NCBI GenBank assembly: GCA_020425635.1
Contig: JAGQRJ010000659.1
Span: forward strand, 1-42,210
Direction: 5' to 3'
DNA length: 42,210 nt
Source of the DNA: Planctomycetota bacterium
Lineage (GTDB): Bacteria; Planctomycetota; J058
This document shows, piece after piece, positions 31,921 to 39,789 of the stretch. The position numbers and the translations under genes were made by a program. Each line of letters begins with the position of its first letter. Position 1 is the first letter of the stretch. The notes under the pieces were generated by a model, which was not told where the DNA came from, ran no database searches, and saw only the letters and a program-made list of their open reading frames with translations.

Positions 31921-32892
31921 ATGGCACGTCTCAGGCGCCGTGGCTTTACGCTGATGGAGATCCTGATCGCGATCGTGGTCCTGGTCTTGGGGATCACGGG
32001 GATCGTGGCGCTGTTCCCGACCGCGATCGACTCCGGCAACCAGACCGTCGAGGACACCTACGCCTCCGAGATCACGCTCTCGGTGGTCGACGCGGTGACC
32101 GTGGGCATTCGCGAGAGCCGCTACGTCTACAAGGCCAGCGCGGCGTCGCGGGCGTGGAACTACTTCGTGTTCAACCACGACGGCGTGCAGGACGAGGTCC
32201 CGCCTGCCCCGCACGACTACACCTCCTCGCCTCCCGACGGCTCCTTCCACACCCGCGACTACGCCATCGTGCTGCCCCAGGCGTTGAACCTCGGCGCGAC
32301 CGGACAGGGCGGCGGGCTTGGGCCGGTCAACAACACCAACGTGGCCCAGGAGCCGGTGTTCATTTACCCCGTCCCGCTGGTCGGCCACGGCGGCGCCACC
32401 GAGAACAACCAGCGCGCGCCCGCCAGGCTCGACGCCGGCCAGGCGATCGACAACTTCAACGTCAACCGTCGCCGCTTCAGCACCAAGGACACCGAGACCC
32501 ACTGGATCCCCCGGGTCTACCCCCTCGGCGTCTACCGGCGGGGGCAGCAGCCGACTGGCGCGGGCGCCCCGGCCGCGGGTGACACCCGCCTGGAGTTCCT
32601 CTCCAACGACAACGTCTACGACGGCACCGGCGGCGGCCAGCGCACGATCGCGGTCGACCCCTACCCGCACTACTCCTTCGCGTTCTCTTTCCAGCGCGCA
32701 CGGATCGACACCAACAACGACGCGCGGATCGACACCAACGACGAGTTCTCCGAGAGCCTCTACCAGCTCAAGGTGTTCGTGTTCAAGAACTTCGACCAGG
32801 CTGAGGCCGACGCGATCGGCCCCGACCCCACCCGTCCCGTGCCTCGGGGCAACGTCCCGCGGCACGAGTTCGTGACCTTGATCAGTCTGTAG
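31921..32892 (+). CDS. Pseudopilin, GspI/PilV-like
   Basis: A 323-residue protein if started at ATG 31921, which has AAGGTGG upstream and gives the usual short leader MARLRRRG before FTLMEILIAIVVLVLGITGI. The FTLMEILIA form and small residues after the helix are typical of GspI/PilV minor pseudopilins. An ATG at 31852, overlapping the previous stop, would add 23 residues and is possible. The globular part is Asn/Thr/Asp-rich, with a DTNNDARIDTND repeat near 267 that looks like an EF-hand-type calcium loop pair. The expected role is in the pseudopilus tip complex. Confidence 0.82.
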   Translation: MARLRRRGFTLMEILIAIVVLVLGITGIVALFPTAIDSGNQTVEDTYASEITLSVVDAVTVGIRESRYVYKASAASRAWNYFVFNHDGVQDEVPPAPHDYTSSPPDGSFHTRDYAIVLPQALNLGATGQGGGLGPVNNTNVAQEPVFIYPVPLVGHGGATENNQRAPARLDAGQAIDNFNVNRRRFSTKDTETHWIPRVYPLGVYRRGQQPTGAGAPAAGDTRLEFLSNDNVYDGTGGGQRTIAVDPYPHYSFAFSFQRARIDTNNDARIDTNDEFSESLYQLKVFVFKNFDQAEADAIGPDPTRPVPRGNVPRHEFVTLISL

Positions 32893-32995
32893 GAGACGGC
32901 TTCGGACAACCCAACTGCGCTCACGAGCTCGGGGCTAGAGGCGCGCGCAGGCGCGCAGCCAAGGGAGCGGGAGACACGCCGAGAGGAGGCGTCGC

Positions 32996-34222
32996 ATGAC
33001 GAGCTTGCGCAAGTCGTTCACCCTGATCGAGCTGATGGTGGCCGTCGCGCTGATGGTGATCCTCACCGGGAGCGTGGTGTTCATTTTCGCGCGGAGCCAG
33101 GAGATCTTCCTCCAGGTCGACGCGCGGGTGCAGGTCTATCAATACGCTCGCTACGCCTTCGACCAAATGGAGCGCGACCTGGCGAACGTGGTGAAGACCC
33201 ACAACATGGAGTTCTTCGACGACCTCCCCGATCCGGCGCTGATCAAGGGTCGCTACGACAACTCGAACGAAGAGATCCCGATCCGCGGGAAGGACAACCC
33301 CGACACCTACCACTACGCCTTCACCGCGCGGCAGCATCAGCCCTACCCGAGCTCCGACGATCCCCAGACCTTCTACCGCTGGGACTCGCTCTACTTCAAG
33401 ACGGTGACCGTGGTCAGCGGGCAGACCCACCCCGTGCTCGTGGAGTACGCCCTCGTCGACCGCGACCAGCGCCGCCCGCGGCTGGTCAAGCGCCTGTGGC
33501 AGGTGACCGGGACCGACGCGACCAACCCCTTCCGCCCCCGGCACAAGATCAACGACACCAAGCACCCCAACCCGGTCGAGCAAGACCTCGCGCTCTACGC
33601 CGTCGACAGCCGCTTCGAGCTCTTCGTGCGCAACCGGCGCTGGCAAGACGTGGGGGACTTCTACGACGTCGAAGAGCTGATCACCCCGCCTCGCGTGCCG
33701 ATCCAGGGCGGCGGCACCCGGCAGCCCTTCCCCCCGCACCAAGACCTGTTCCCGAACACCCCGGACACCACCTACGCCGGGTCGAAAATGGTCATGGCCT
33801 ACTACGACCAAAACCACGACAAGCGGCCGGGCGTGACCGACGACCTCGGGGTCTTCGAATACACCACGGATCCCAAGACCAAGGGCCTGTTCAAGACCAA
33901 GCGCAACTTCACCTTCCCCATGCTCACCGAGGGCAGCGTCGTCTCGATCTCGGGCGGCGGGTTGGTGGCCAAGGACTACGTGGTCGAGGCCTTCGTCAAG
34001 CCGGACGGGACCCCCTTCGAGCCGGGCGACCCGCCGAGCCAGTTCCGGATCCGCTTCGACGAGTCGCCGGAGTGGCCCCAAGGCAACACCAGCGACCTCG
34101 AGGTGCGCTACATGTGCTCCTGGCTCCCCCCCGCTGTGCGCGTGAGCCTCAAGATCAAGGATTCCAAGAGCCAGGAGATCCGCTCGGTGCAGCGCGTCTT
34201 CAAGCTCTTGAGCGCGAACTGA
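32996..34222 (+). CDS. Pseudopilin, GspJ/PilW-like
   Basis: A 408-residue protein; ATG 32996 follows GAGAGGAGG. Leader MTSLRKS precedes FTLIELMVAVALMVILTGSVVFIF, and RYAFDQMERDLANVV after the helix is the mark of GspJ/PilW, which carry a similar Q-M-x-R-D-L segment. It is about twice the length of a classic GspJ (about 200), with a large Pro/Asp-rich body. It is last of the six pseudopilin genes; a hairpin region follows at once. With GspH- and GspI-like neighbours it would complete the I-J core of a tip complex. No GspK-like gene is seen. Confidence 0.83.
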   Translation: MTSLRKSFTLIELMVAVALMVILTGSVVFIFARSQEIFLQVDARVQVYQYARYAFDQMERDLANVVKTHNMEFFDDLPDPALIKGRYDNSNEEIPIRGKDNPDTYHYAFTARQHQPYPSSDDPQTFYRWDSLYFKTVTVVSGQTHPVLVEYALVDRDQRRPRLVKRLWQVTGTDATNPFRPRHKINDTKHPNPVEQDLALYAVDSRFELFVRNRRWQDVGDFYDVEELITPPRVPIQGGGTRQPFPPHQDLFPNTPDTTYAGSKMVMAYYDQNHDKRPGVTDDLGVFEYTTDPKTKGLFKTKRNFTFPMLTEGSVVSISGGGLVAKDYVVEAFVKPDGTPFEPGDPPSQFRIRFDESPEWPQGNTSDLEVRYMCSWLPPAVRVSLKIKDSKSQEIRSVQRVFKLLSAN

Positions 34223-34227
34223 CCTCT

Positions 34228-34388
34228 AGGGGGCTCGTCCCGAGCCCCCTCGCTCTCGCGGCCAAGCCGCTCGAGCTCACCCCAAGGGGCCGCAGGCGCA
34301 GGAGGGCTTCGCCCTCCTAGTTTCGTGTTTTCCAGGGGGCTCGTCCCGAGCCCCCTCGCTCTCGCGGCCAAGTTGCTCGAGCTCACCC
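34228..34388. repeat. Two 55-bp direct repeats with hairpins (dispersed repeat copies B and C)
   Basis: 34228-34282 and 34334-34388 are identical except for CC versus TT at 34267-34268/34373-34374. Each begins with a perfect 10-bp stem, AGGGGGCTCG / CGAGCCCCCT with loop TCC. Part of copy B (34251-34302) matches 66-118 near the left end of the window. They fill the gap between the pseudopilin operon and the histidine kinase. Confidence 0.8.
34300..34318 (+). terminator. Rho-independent-type terminator of the pseudopilin operon
   Basis: AGGAGGGC (34300-34307) pairs perfectly with GCCCTCCT (34311-34318) around TTC, followed by a T-rich stretch (TTTCGTGTTTT). This is the most classical terminator in the window. 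It sits between the two 55-bp direct repeats, 77 bp after the GspJ-like gene. Confidence 0.65.
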
Positions 34389-34476
34389 GGGGTGGATCGG
34401 AAGCGCGACGAGTGGGCAGATCTTGCCCGTCGGTGGGACGCACGGCCAATGTGGAGAACTCGCGCGGCCCTGGCGA

Positions 34477-34482
34477 TACACT
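34477..34482 (+). promoter_or_regulatory. Possible -10 element of a leaderless histidine kinase mRNA
   Basis: TACACT lies only 7 bp before the preferred GTG start at 34490. A transcript initiating at the usual distance would begin at or next to the start codon, and no Shine-Dalgarno sequence is present. There is no convincing -35 element. Confidence 0.35.
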
Positions 34483-34489
34483 GCGGACG

Positions 34490-36007
34490 GTGCTCAGCGA
34501 CGAAGAGATCATTGCGCAGATCGGTGAGGGGCTCCCCGTGGGGGTGTGGGTGGCCCGCGCCCCCCACGGCGAGTTCGTCTACGCCAACGAGACCTTCCGC
34601 CAGATCATGGGCCTGCCCGGCCTGGCCGAGGTCGCGCGGGGCGAGTACGCGGAGCCCTATCGAATCTACGACCGCGGCGGCGCGCTCTACCCCGAGTCGT
34701 CCATGCCCTTCGTGCGCGCGCTCGAGGCCCGCGAGACGGTCATGGTCGACGACATCGTCATTCACCGGCGAGACGGCGCGCGGGTCAACGTTCGGGCCTA
34801 CGCGCGGCCCGTGTTCGAGGAGGGCGAGATCACCCACGTCGTGATCGCGTTCTTCGACATTACGCGCGAGGTCGAGGCGGAGGCGGCGCGCGCCGAGAGC
34901 GAGGCGCGCTTGCACCAGGCCGAGCGCATGCAGTCCCTCGGGACCCTCGCGGGCGGGATCGCCCACGACGTCAACAACCTCCTGGGCGCGATCTCCCTGA
35001 TCGCCAGCTCCCTCGCCATGGACGAGGCAGACGAGGAGCGCCGCGCGGACCTGGACAAGATCGAGGAGGTCGTGCAGACGGCCACGGACCTGGCGCGGTC
35101 TCTGCTGACCTTCGCGGGGCGCGGCAAGAACCTCGCAGCCCCGGTCTCGTTGAACGACGTCGTCCGCAGCGTCGAGCGGATCTTCGTGCACGGGATCGAC
35201 AAGCGGATCCAGGTGACCAACGAGCTGCGCGCGTCGCGCGGGGTCATGGGCGACTACGTGCGCCTGGAGCAGGTCGTCATGAACCTGTTCCTCAACGCAC
35301 GCGACGCCATGCCGGAGGGCGGGCGGATCCGGGTCTCCACCCGAGACGAGGGGCCCGAGGTGGTCGTCGAGGTCGAGGACGAAGGGGCAGGGATCCCTCG
35401 GGCGCTGCGGAGGAGGGTCTTCGACCCGTTCTTCACCACGAAGCAAGGCGGTCCGCGCACGAGCACCGGCCTGGGGCTGGCGACGGTCTACGGGATCGTC
35501 GACAGCCACCAGGGGGCCGTAGAGATCGCGGACGCGCCAGGGGGGGGCGCGCTGGTCCGCGTGCGCTTGCCGGCGTGCGATCAGCCGGTGGTGCTCGGGG
35601 ACGCGCGCGAGCCCGAGTCGGCGCCCGTCCGCGGTGAGGGGCTCGTGCTCGTGGTCGACGACGAGGCCATGCTCCGGCGGGCTGCGGTGGACGTGTTGAC
35701 CAGCCTCGGATACCGCGCGATCGGCGCGAGCAACGGCCTGGAGGGCGTCGAGATCCTCAAGGAGAAGGGCGAGGAGATCGACGTCGTCCTGCTCGACATG
35801 AGCATGCCCGGCCTGGACGGCGAGCAGACCTACCGGGCCATGCGGGAGCTGCGCCCAAACCTCCCCGTCCTGCTGACGACCGGCTACGCGCTCAACGAAG
35901 CCGCCCAGGCGATCCTGGACCTGGGGGTGCGCGGCTTCATCGAAAAGCCGTGGAACGCCTCCAGGATCTCCCGCGCGCTGGCGCGCGTCCTCGAGGACTC
36001 CCGCTGA
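34490..36007 (+). CDS. PAS-containing histidine kinase with C-terminal receiver domain
   Basis: A 505-residue cytoplasmic hybrid kinase from GTG 34490; GTG 34451 is an in-frame alternative. A PAS domain (about 8-125: GVWVARAPHGEFVYANETFRQ, ending VVIAFFDITREVE) is followed by the H box GTLAGGIAHDVNNLLG with phospho-acceptor His159. The ATPase domain shows NLFLNARDAMPEGG, EDEGAGIP, FDPFFTTK and GLGLATVYGIVDSH. The receiver begins LVLVVDDEAMLRR, has Asp436 (VVLLDMSMPG), TTGYA and the Lys of FIEKPW. All catalytic residues are present. There is no membrane segment and no output domain, so the receiver either passes phosphate onward or limits the kinase. The signal is unknown; nothing ties it to the pseudopilins except proximity. 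Confidence 0.93.
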   Translation: MLSDEEIIAQIGEGLPVGVWVARAPHGEFVYANETFRQIMGLPGLAEVARGEYAEPYRIYDRGGALYPESSMPFVRALEARETVMVDDIVIHRRDGARVNVRAYARPVFEEGEITHVVIAFFDITREVEAEAARAESEARLHQAERMQSLGTLAGGIAHDVNNLLGAISLIASSLAMDEADEERRADLDKIEEVVQTATDLARSLLTFAGRGKNLAAPVSLNDVVRSVERIFVHGIDKRIQVTNELRASRGVMGDYVRLEQVVMNLFLNARDAMPEGGRIRVSTRDEGPEVVVEVEDEGAGIPRALRRRVFDPFFTTKQGGPRTSTGLGLATVYGIVDSHQGAVEIADAPGGGALVRVRLPACDQPVVLGDAREPESAPVRGEGLVLVVDDEAMLRRAAVDVLTSLGYRAIGASNGLEGVEILKEKGEEIDVVLLDMSMPGLDGEQTYRAMRELRPNLPVLLTTGYALNEAAQAILDLGVRGFIEKPWNASRISRALARVLEDSR

Positions 36008-36034
36008 GCGAGCGGCTGCGTCGCCCCGCGCAAA

Positions 36035-36053
36035 CTCACCCCAGCGAGGTGAG
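36035..36053. terminator. Small hairpin between convergent genes
   Basis: CTCACC (36035-36040) pairs with GGTGAG (36048-36053) around a 7-base loop, in the 55-bp gap between the convergent histidine kinase and zinc-ribbon genes. It is a modest candidate for a bidirectional terminator. Confidence 0.4.
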
Positions 36054-36062
36054 AAGTGCGGG

Positions 36063-37190
36063 CTAGGCCCCGTGGGCCTTGGACATTTGCACCGCGACCA
36101 CGATCCCCACGATCACGGCCAGGATCGCGAGCACGAGCAGCGTGATCTTGATCCAGCTGTAGGGGCGCTTGCCGACGACCTCGCCGGTGCAGGCGTTGAC
36201 CAGGAAGCGGTAGAGCTTCTCGTTGTAGCGGAAGCTCGAGATCCACAGCGGGAGCAAGAAGTGCTTGAAGGTCACGTTGTCGTGGCTGATCGCCAGGGAG
36301 TAGATCCGCTGCTCGTCGCCGCCAATGTCGCGGCGCACCGCGGAGCGGATCTTGGGCTCCATGCGCTGCTCGGCGAGCTTGAAGCCCTCCTTGAGCCCGA
36401 TCCGGTAGCGCTCGGCCTTGAAGCCGCTGAGGTAAGCGGGCTGGTAGGGCTTGAGCTCCTTGAGCGGCCAGGGCTCGAGCTTCTCGACCAGCGGGCGCTC
36501 GAGGGACTTGCTCGCGTAGACCAGCACGTCGTCGAAGGGCACGCGCACCGTGCCCGAGGCCGAGCGCCAGCGCGTCTTGCGCACCTGCCGCGTCTTGCGG
36601 TTGCCCTCGGAGTCGGTGTAGCTCTCGCTGACGTAGTAGTGGTCGCCGCGCTGGCCGCGGTAGCGGGTCGTGGTGTGCGAGTCGTAGGTCCAATACGGCA
36701 TGTAGACGCCGTCGATCCGGTCGGCCGAGGCGCGCTGCTTGAGGTCGTTGGGGGCGAACCACAGGCCCTCGACCCACTTATGGAACAGGTCCCGCGACTT
36801 GCGGTCGTCGATCTTGAACGGGAGCACGCTCTCGGGGACGAGCATGTCCTCGCTCGGCTTCTGGGTGACCACGATCGGCGAGCCGCAGTAGCTGCACTCG
36901 CTCGCCTGGCCCTTGATCACCTCGGTGGCGCCGCAGCCCTTGCACTCGAACTCTTGCCCGCCTTCGACGAGGTCGTTGGACTTCTGCTTCGCGAGCTTGG
37001 CCAGGCCCTCGTGGAAGTCGTATTCGACGATCTCGACCTTGCCTGGGCCGTCTTCGCCCTCGGGGCTGTCGCTGCCGATCTCCTGGGTGGCTCCGCAGTA
37101 CTGGCACTCCAGGGAGGTCGTGCCCACGGCGTAGGTCAACTCGGCCCCGCAGCCTTCGCACTTGATCTGCAGCGACGCGTCCTCGCTCAT
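36063..37190 (-). CDS. Membrane-anchored double zinc-ribbon protein
   Basis: A 375-residue protein with two TFIIB-type zinc ribbons: C11, C14, C29, C32 and C84, C87, C100, C103. The centre (about 115-335) is a beta-rich domain with repeated aromatic segments (VYMPYWTYDSHTTTRYRG, LLPLWISSFRYNEKLYRFLVNACTGEVVG). One membrane helix lies at about 346-367 near the C-terminus. Similar TFIIB-type zinc-ribbon proteins with a C-terminal membrane anchor are widespread and often mislabelled as helicase or PriA-related; their function is not known. The gene stands alone, convergent with the histidine kinase and divergent from the LIV transporter operon. It has no helicase motif. Confidence 0.8.
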   Translation of the reverse strand: MSEDASLQIKCEGCGAELTYAVGTTSLECQYCGATQEIGSDSPEGEDGPGKVEIVEYDFHEGLAKLAKQKSNDLVEGGQEFECKGCGATEVIKGQASECSYCGSPIVVTQKPSEDMLVPESVLPFKIDDRKSRDLFHKWVEGLWFAPNDLKQRASADRIDGVYMPYWTYDSHTTTRYRGQRGDHYYVSESYTDSEGNRKTRQVRKTRWRSASGTVRVPFDDVLVYASKSLERPLVEKLEPWPLKELKPYQPAYLSGFKAERYRIGLKEGFKLAEQRMEPKIRSAVRRDIGGDEQRIYSLAISHDNVTFKHFLLPLWISSFRYNEKLYRFLVNACTGEVVGKRPYSWIKITLLVLAILAVIVGIVVAVQMSKAHGA

Positions 37191-37280
37191 GAGCCCCCCT
37201 CTCAGCCCCCCAGGGTGCGGCCGACCCCGGTCTGGTGCAACCCCCCGGCGTCGGGCCCGCGGTCTCCGGGAGGACTCGCC

Positions 37281-37308
37281 TTGAATCGCGCTGGCGGCGG
37301 CATAGTAT
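37281..37308 (+). promoter_or_regulatory. Promoter of the LIV transporter operon
   Basis: TTGAAT (37281-37286) and TAGTAT (37303-37308) are spaced by 16 bp, with the -10 element 34 bp before the first ATG and GGAGG in between. It is the only good match in the divergent gap 37191-37342. Confidence 0.6.
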
Positions 37309-37342
37309 GTGCCCTTCCCTGCACCCGACCCTGGAGGACGCT

Positions 37343-38548
37343 ATGAGCCGCTGGCACTTCGCACCCCTGTTCGTCTTGGGACTGAGCCTCTGCGGCTGCC
37401 CGACCCCCACCGACTCAGGCGGCGGCGGCGGCACCGGCGGCACCGGCGGGACCCCCTCGGGCGAGGCCTACCGGATCGCGGTCGCGGGGCCGTTGACCGG
37501 CGACTCCGCCGACATGGGCGCCTCGATCAGCAAGGCCGCCAAGCTCTGGGAGAAGGAGATCAACGCCAAGGGCGGGATCAAGGGCAAGAAGGTCGAGCTC
37601 TTGATCGAAGACGACAAGGGCCTCCCCAACGAGGCGACCAACGTCGCGACCAAGATCGCCTCGGACGACAGCGTGTGCCTGGTCGTGGGGCACTTCAACT
37701 CCTCGTGCACCAAGGCCGCGCGCTCGACCTACGAGCGCAGCGGGATCGTCGAGTTCACCCCGGGCTCGACCAACGTCACGATCTGCAAGGAGTCGCCCTG
37801 GACCTTCCGCAACCTCTACCACGACGGGACCCAGGGGATCTTCATGGCGCGCTACGCCCAGAAGGCCCTCGGCGCCAAGTCGGTGTCGCTCGTCTACGAG
37901 AACGACGACTACGGCACGGGGCTCAAGGAGTCGGTCGCGGCGGAGTGCGCCGAGATCGGGCTCAAGATCGCGGGCGAGGCGGGCTACCAGCGCGGCCGCC
38001 TCGGCGACCCGAAGCAGCTCGCGACCACGCTCCAGAGCCAAAAGCCCGACGTGATCATCGTCTGCGGGCTCTACTCGGGGGCCGCGCTCCTGACCAAGGC
38101 GATCCGCAACGACCTCGGCTGGGGCGACGTCAAGATCTTCGGCTCCGACGGCGTCATGAACGCCGCGTTCGTGGGCACCGCCGGCGAGACCGCCGAGGGC
38201 GCCATGGTCGTGACCCCGTTCTTCTTCTCCGACAGCGGCTCCGCCGAGGCCAAGGCCTTCCGCGAGGCCTACCGCGCCGAATACAAGGCCGACCCCGACA
38301 CCTGGGCCGCCCTGACCTACGACGCGCTGGGCATGGTCGCCATGGGGATCGACGCGGTGGGCGCCGACCGCAAGGCGCTGCGCGACTGGATGGCCGGGGT
38401 CAAGACCAAGGACGCCGGCTACACCGGCGTCACCGGCGTCACCTACTTCGACGACAACGGCGACTGCCCGGGCAAGCCGCCCATGGTCGTCGTGGTCAAC
38501 AACGGTGAGTTCGAGGCGGCCGATCCGCCCTCGGTGCCGGTGGACTAA
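37343..38548 (+). CDS. ABC transporter substrate-binding lipoprotein, branched-chain amino acid (LivK/LivJ) type
   Basis: A 401-residue lipoprotein; ATG 37343 follows GGAGG by five bases. The signal ends in LCGC (Cys19), then a Gly/Thr-rich tether (25-36). The mature domain reads as a type I periplasmic binding protein: YRIAVAGPLTGDSADMG, LWEKEINAKGGIKGKKVELL, DDKGLPNEATNVATKI, VGHFNSSCTKAA and VYENDDYGTGLKE. It delivers ligand to the permeases encoded next; Leu/Ile/Val is typical, but members also bind amides, urea or aromatic acids, so the substrate is not fixed. It heads an operon with livH, livM and livG. Confidence 0.93.
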   Translation: MSRWHFAPLFVLGLSLCGCPTPTDSGGGGGTGGTGGTPSGEAYRIAVAGPLTGDSADMGASISKAAKLWEKEINAKGGIKGKKVELLIEDDKGLPNEATNVATKIASDDSVCLVVGHFNSSCTKAARSTYERSGIVEFTPGSTNVTICKESPWTFRNLYHDGTQGIFMARYAQKALGAKSVSLVYENDDYGTGLKESVAAECAEIGLKIAGEAGYQRGRLGDPKQLATTLQSQKPDVIIVCGLYSGAALLTKAIRNDLGWGDVKIFGSDGVMNAAFVGTAGETAEGAMVVTPFFFSDSGSAEAKAFREAYRAEYKADPDTWAALTYDALGMVAMGIDAVGADRKALRDWMAGVKTKDAGYTGVTGVTYFDDNGDCPGKPPMVVVVNNGEFEAADPPSVPVD

Positions 38549-38574
38549 GCCACACCAGGAGGCTCAACGCCGCC

Positions 38575-39789
38575 GTGGACATCGACTGGGGCTACTTCCT
38601 CAAGACCCTGTGCAACGCGCTCAGCGAGGGCTCGATCTATGCCCTGATCGCCGTGGGCTACACCATGGTCTACGGGATCATCAAGCTGATCAACTTCGCC
38701 CACGGCGAGGTCTACATGATCGGCGCCATGGTCTCGGTGTGGCTCTTCGTCGACCAGCAGCTGCACCTCGCGATCGTGATCCCGCTCGCGATGCTGATCT
38801 GCGCCGCGCTCGGGCTGTTCCTCGACACGGTGGCCTACAAGCCGCTGCGCAACTCGACCCGGCTCGCGGCGCTGATCACGGCGATCGGAATGTCGCTGAT
38901 CCTGCAGGGGGTGGTCCAGCTGATCACCCCCAACTACCACGCGCTGCCGGTCGACACGACGGCCACGGTGGTCGGCCTCGACAAGGTGGAGGCCCTGGCC
39001 GAGCCGCGGGAGGGGGCCGAGCCGGTCGCCAAGGTGCGCCCCGACCAGTCTCGACCGATCCTCGACAACACCCACCCCGCCTTCGTCGGCGTCTCCTGGC
39101 GGATCAAGGCCGGCGAGGACCCGGTGACCGTGTGGCTCCCCCGCGCCGCCGTGCGCGTCGAGCAAGGCCTCCCCGCGGCCCTCGACACGAGCGTGGTCGG
39201 CGACGTGGAGTTCGCCACCCCCTCGCAGCCCGACACCCTCGAGGGCGAGCCGGCGGTCTCGGTGTTCCGCCTCCCGCTGAAGGACGTGCTCGTGTGGATC
39301 ACGGCCTTCGCCATGATGGGCGGGCTGCACCTCCTCGTGCAGAAGACCAAGATCGGCAAGGCCATGCGCGCCTGCGCGCTCGACCAGACCACCGCGAGCC
39401 TCATGGGCGTGAACGTCAACCGGGTGATCGCGTTCACCTTCATGGTCGGCTCCGCCATGGCCGCGGTCGCGGGGATCCTCTACTCGATCAAGGTCGGGGG
39501 CGGGATCTTCTTCCGCATGGGGTATTACCCGGGCGTGATCGCCTTCGCCGCGGCGGTGCTCGGCGGGATCGGGCACCTCAAGGGCGCGCTCCTCGGCGCC
39601 ATGCTCCTCGGCTTCGCCAGCTCCTTCTGGCAGGGCTACGCCAACTGGGGGCTGCACGCGCTCGTGCCGGGGGCGGGGTCGAAGGACCTCTCGCCCTACA
39701 GCTTCGCGTTCTGCTTCCTGGTCATGATCGTGGTGATCGTGTTCCGACCCTACGGGCTCCTCGGCCGCGCGGGGGCTGACCGCGCATGA
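38575..39789 (+). CDS. livH: LivH-type ABC permease with an inserted loop
   Basis: A 404-residue inner-membrane permease from GTG 38575; AGGAGG lies about 13 bases upstream. The N-terminal half (SEGSIYALIAVGYTMVYGII, INFAHGEVYMIGAM) and C-terminal half (MRACALDQTTASLMGVNVNR, GGIGHLKGALLGAMLLG) are canonical LivH. Between residues about 125 and 232 there is a hydrophilic segment rich in Pro, Asp, Val and Thr with no membrane helix, missing in the usual ~300-residue protein. It probably forms an extracytoplasmic domain. Its stop overlaps the start of livM (ATGA). Confidence 0.94.
   Translation: MDIDWGYFLKTLCNALSEGSIYALIAVGYTMVYGIIKLINFAHGEVYMIGAMVSVWLFVDQQLHLAIVIPLAMLICAALGLFLDTVAYKPLRNSTRLAALITAIGMSLILQGVVQLITPNYHALPVDTTATVVGLDKVEALAEPREGAEPVAKVRPDQSRPILDNTHPAFVGVSWRIKAGEDPVTVWLPRAAVRVEQGLPAALDTSVVGDVEFATPSQPDTLEGEPAVSVFRLPLKDVLVWITAFAMMGGLHLLVQKTKIGKAMRACALDQTTASLMGVNVNRVIAFTFMVGSAMAAVAGILYSIKVGGGIFFRMGYYPGVIAFAAAVLGGIGHLKGALLGAMLLGFASSFWQGYANWGLHALVPGAGSKDLSPYSFAFCFLVMIVVIVFRPYGLLGRAGADRA

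Noticed and set aside
28334-34222. Type IV pilus operon
   Set aside because: The GspG calcium-loop features and GspH/I/J-like members fit type II secretion-like pseudopilins better, and no pilB, pilC, pilT or pilM-Q gene is present.
36063-37190. PriA or superfamily II helicase annotation for the zinc-ribbon protein
   Set aside because: There is no Walker A, Walker B or other helicase motif; only zinc ribbons, a beta-rich domain and a C-terminal membrane helix are visible.
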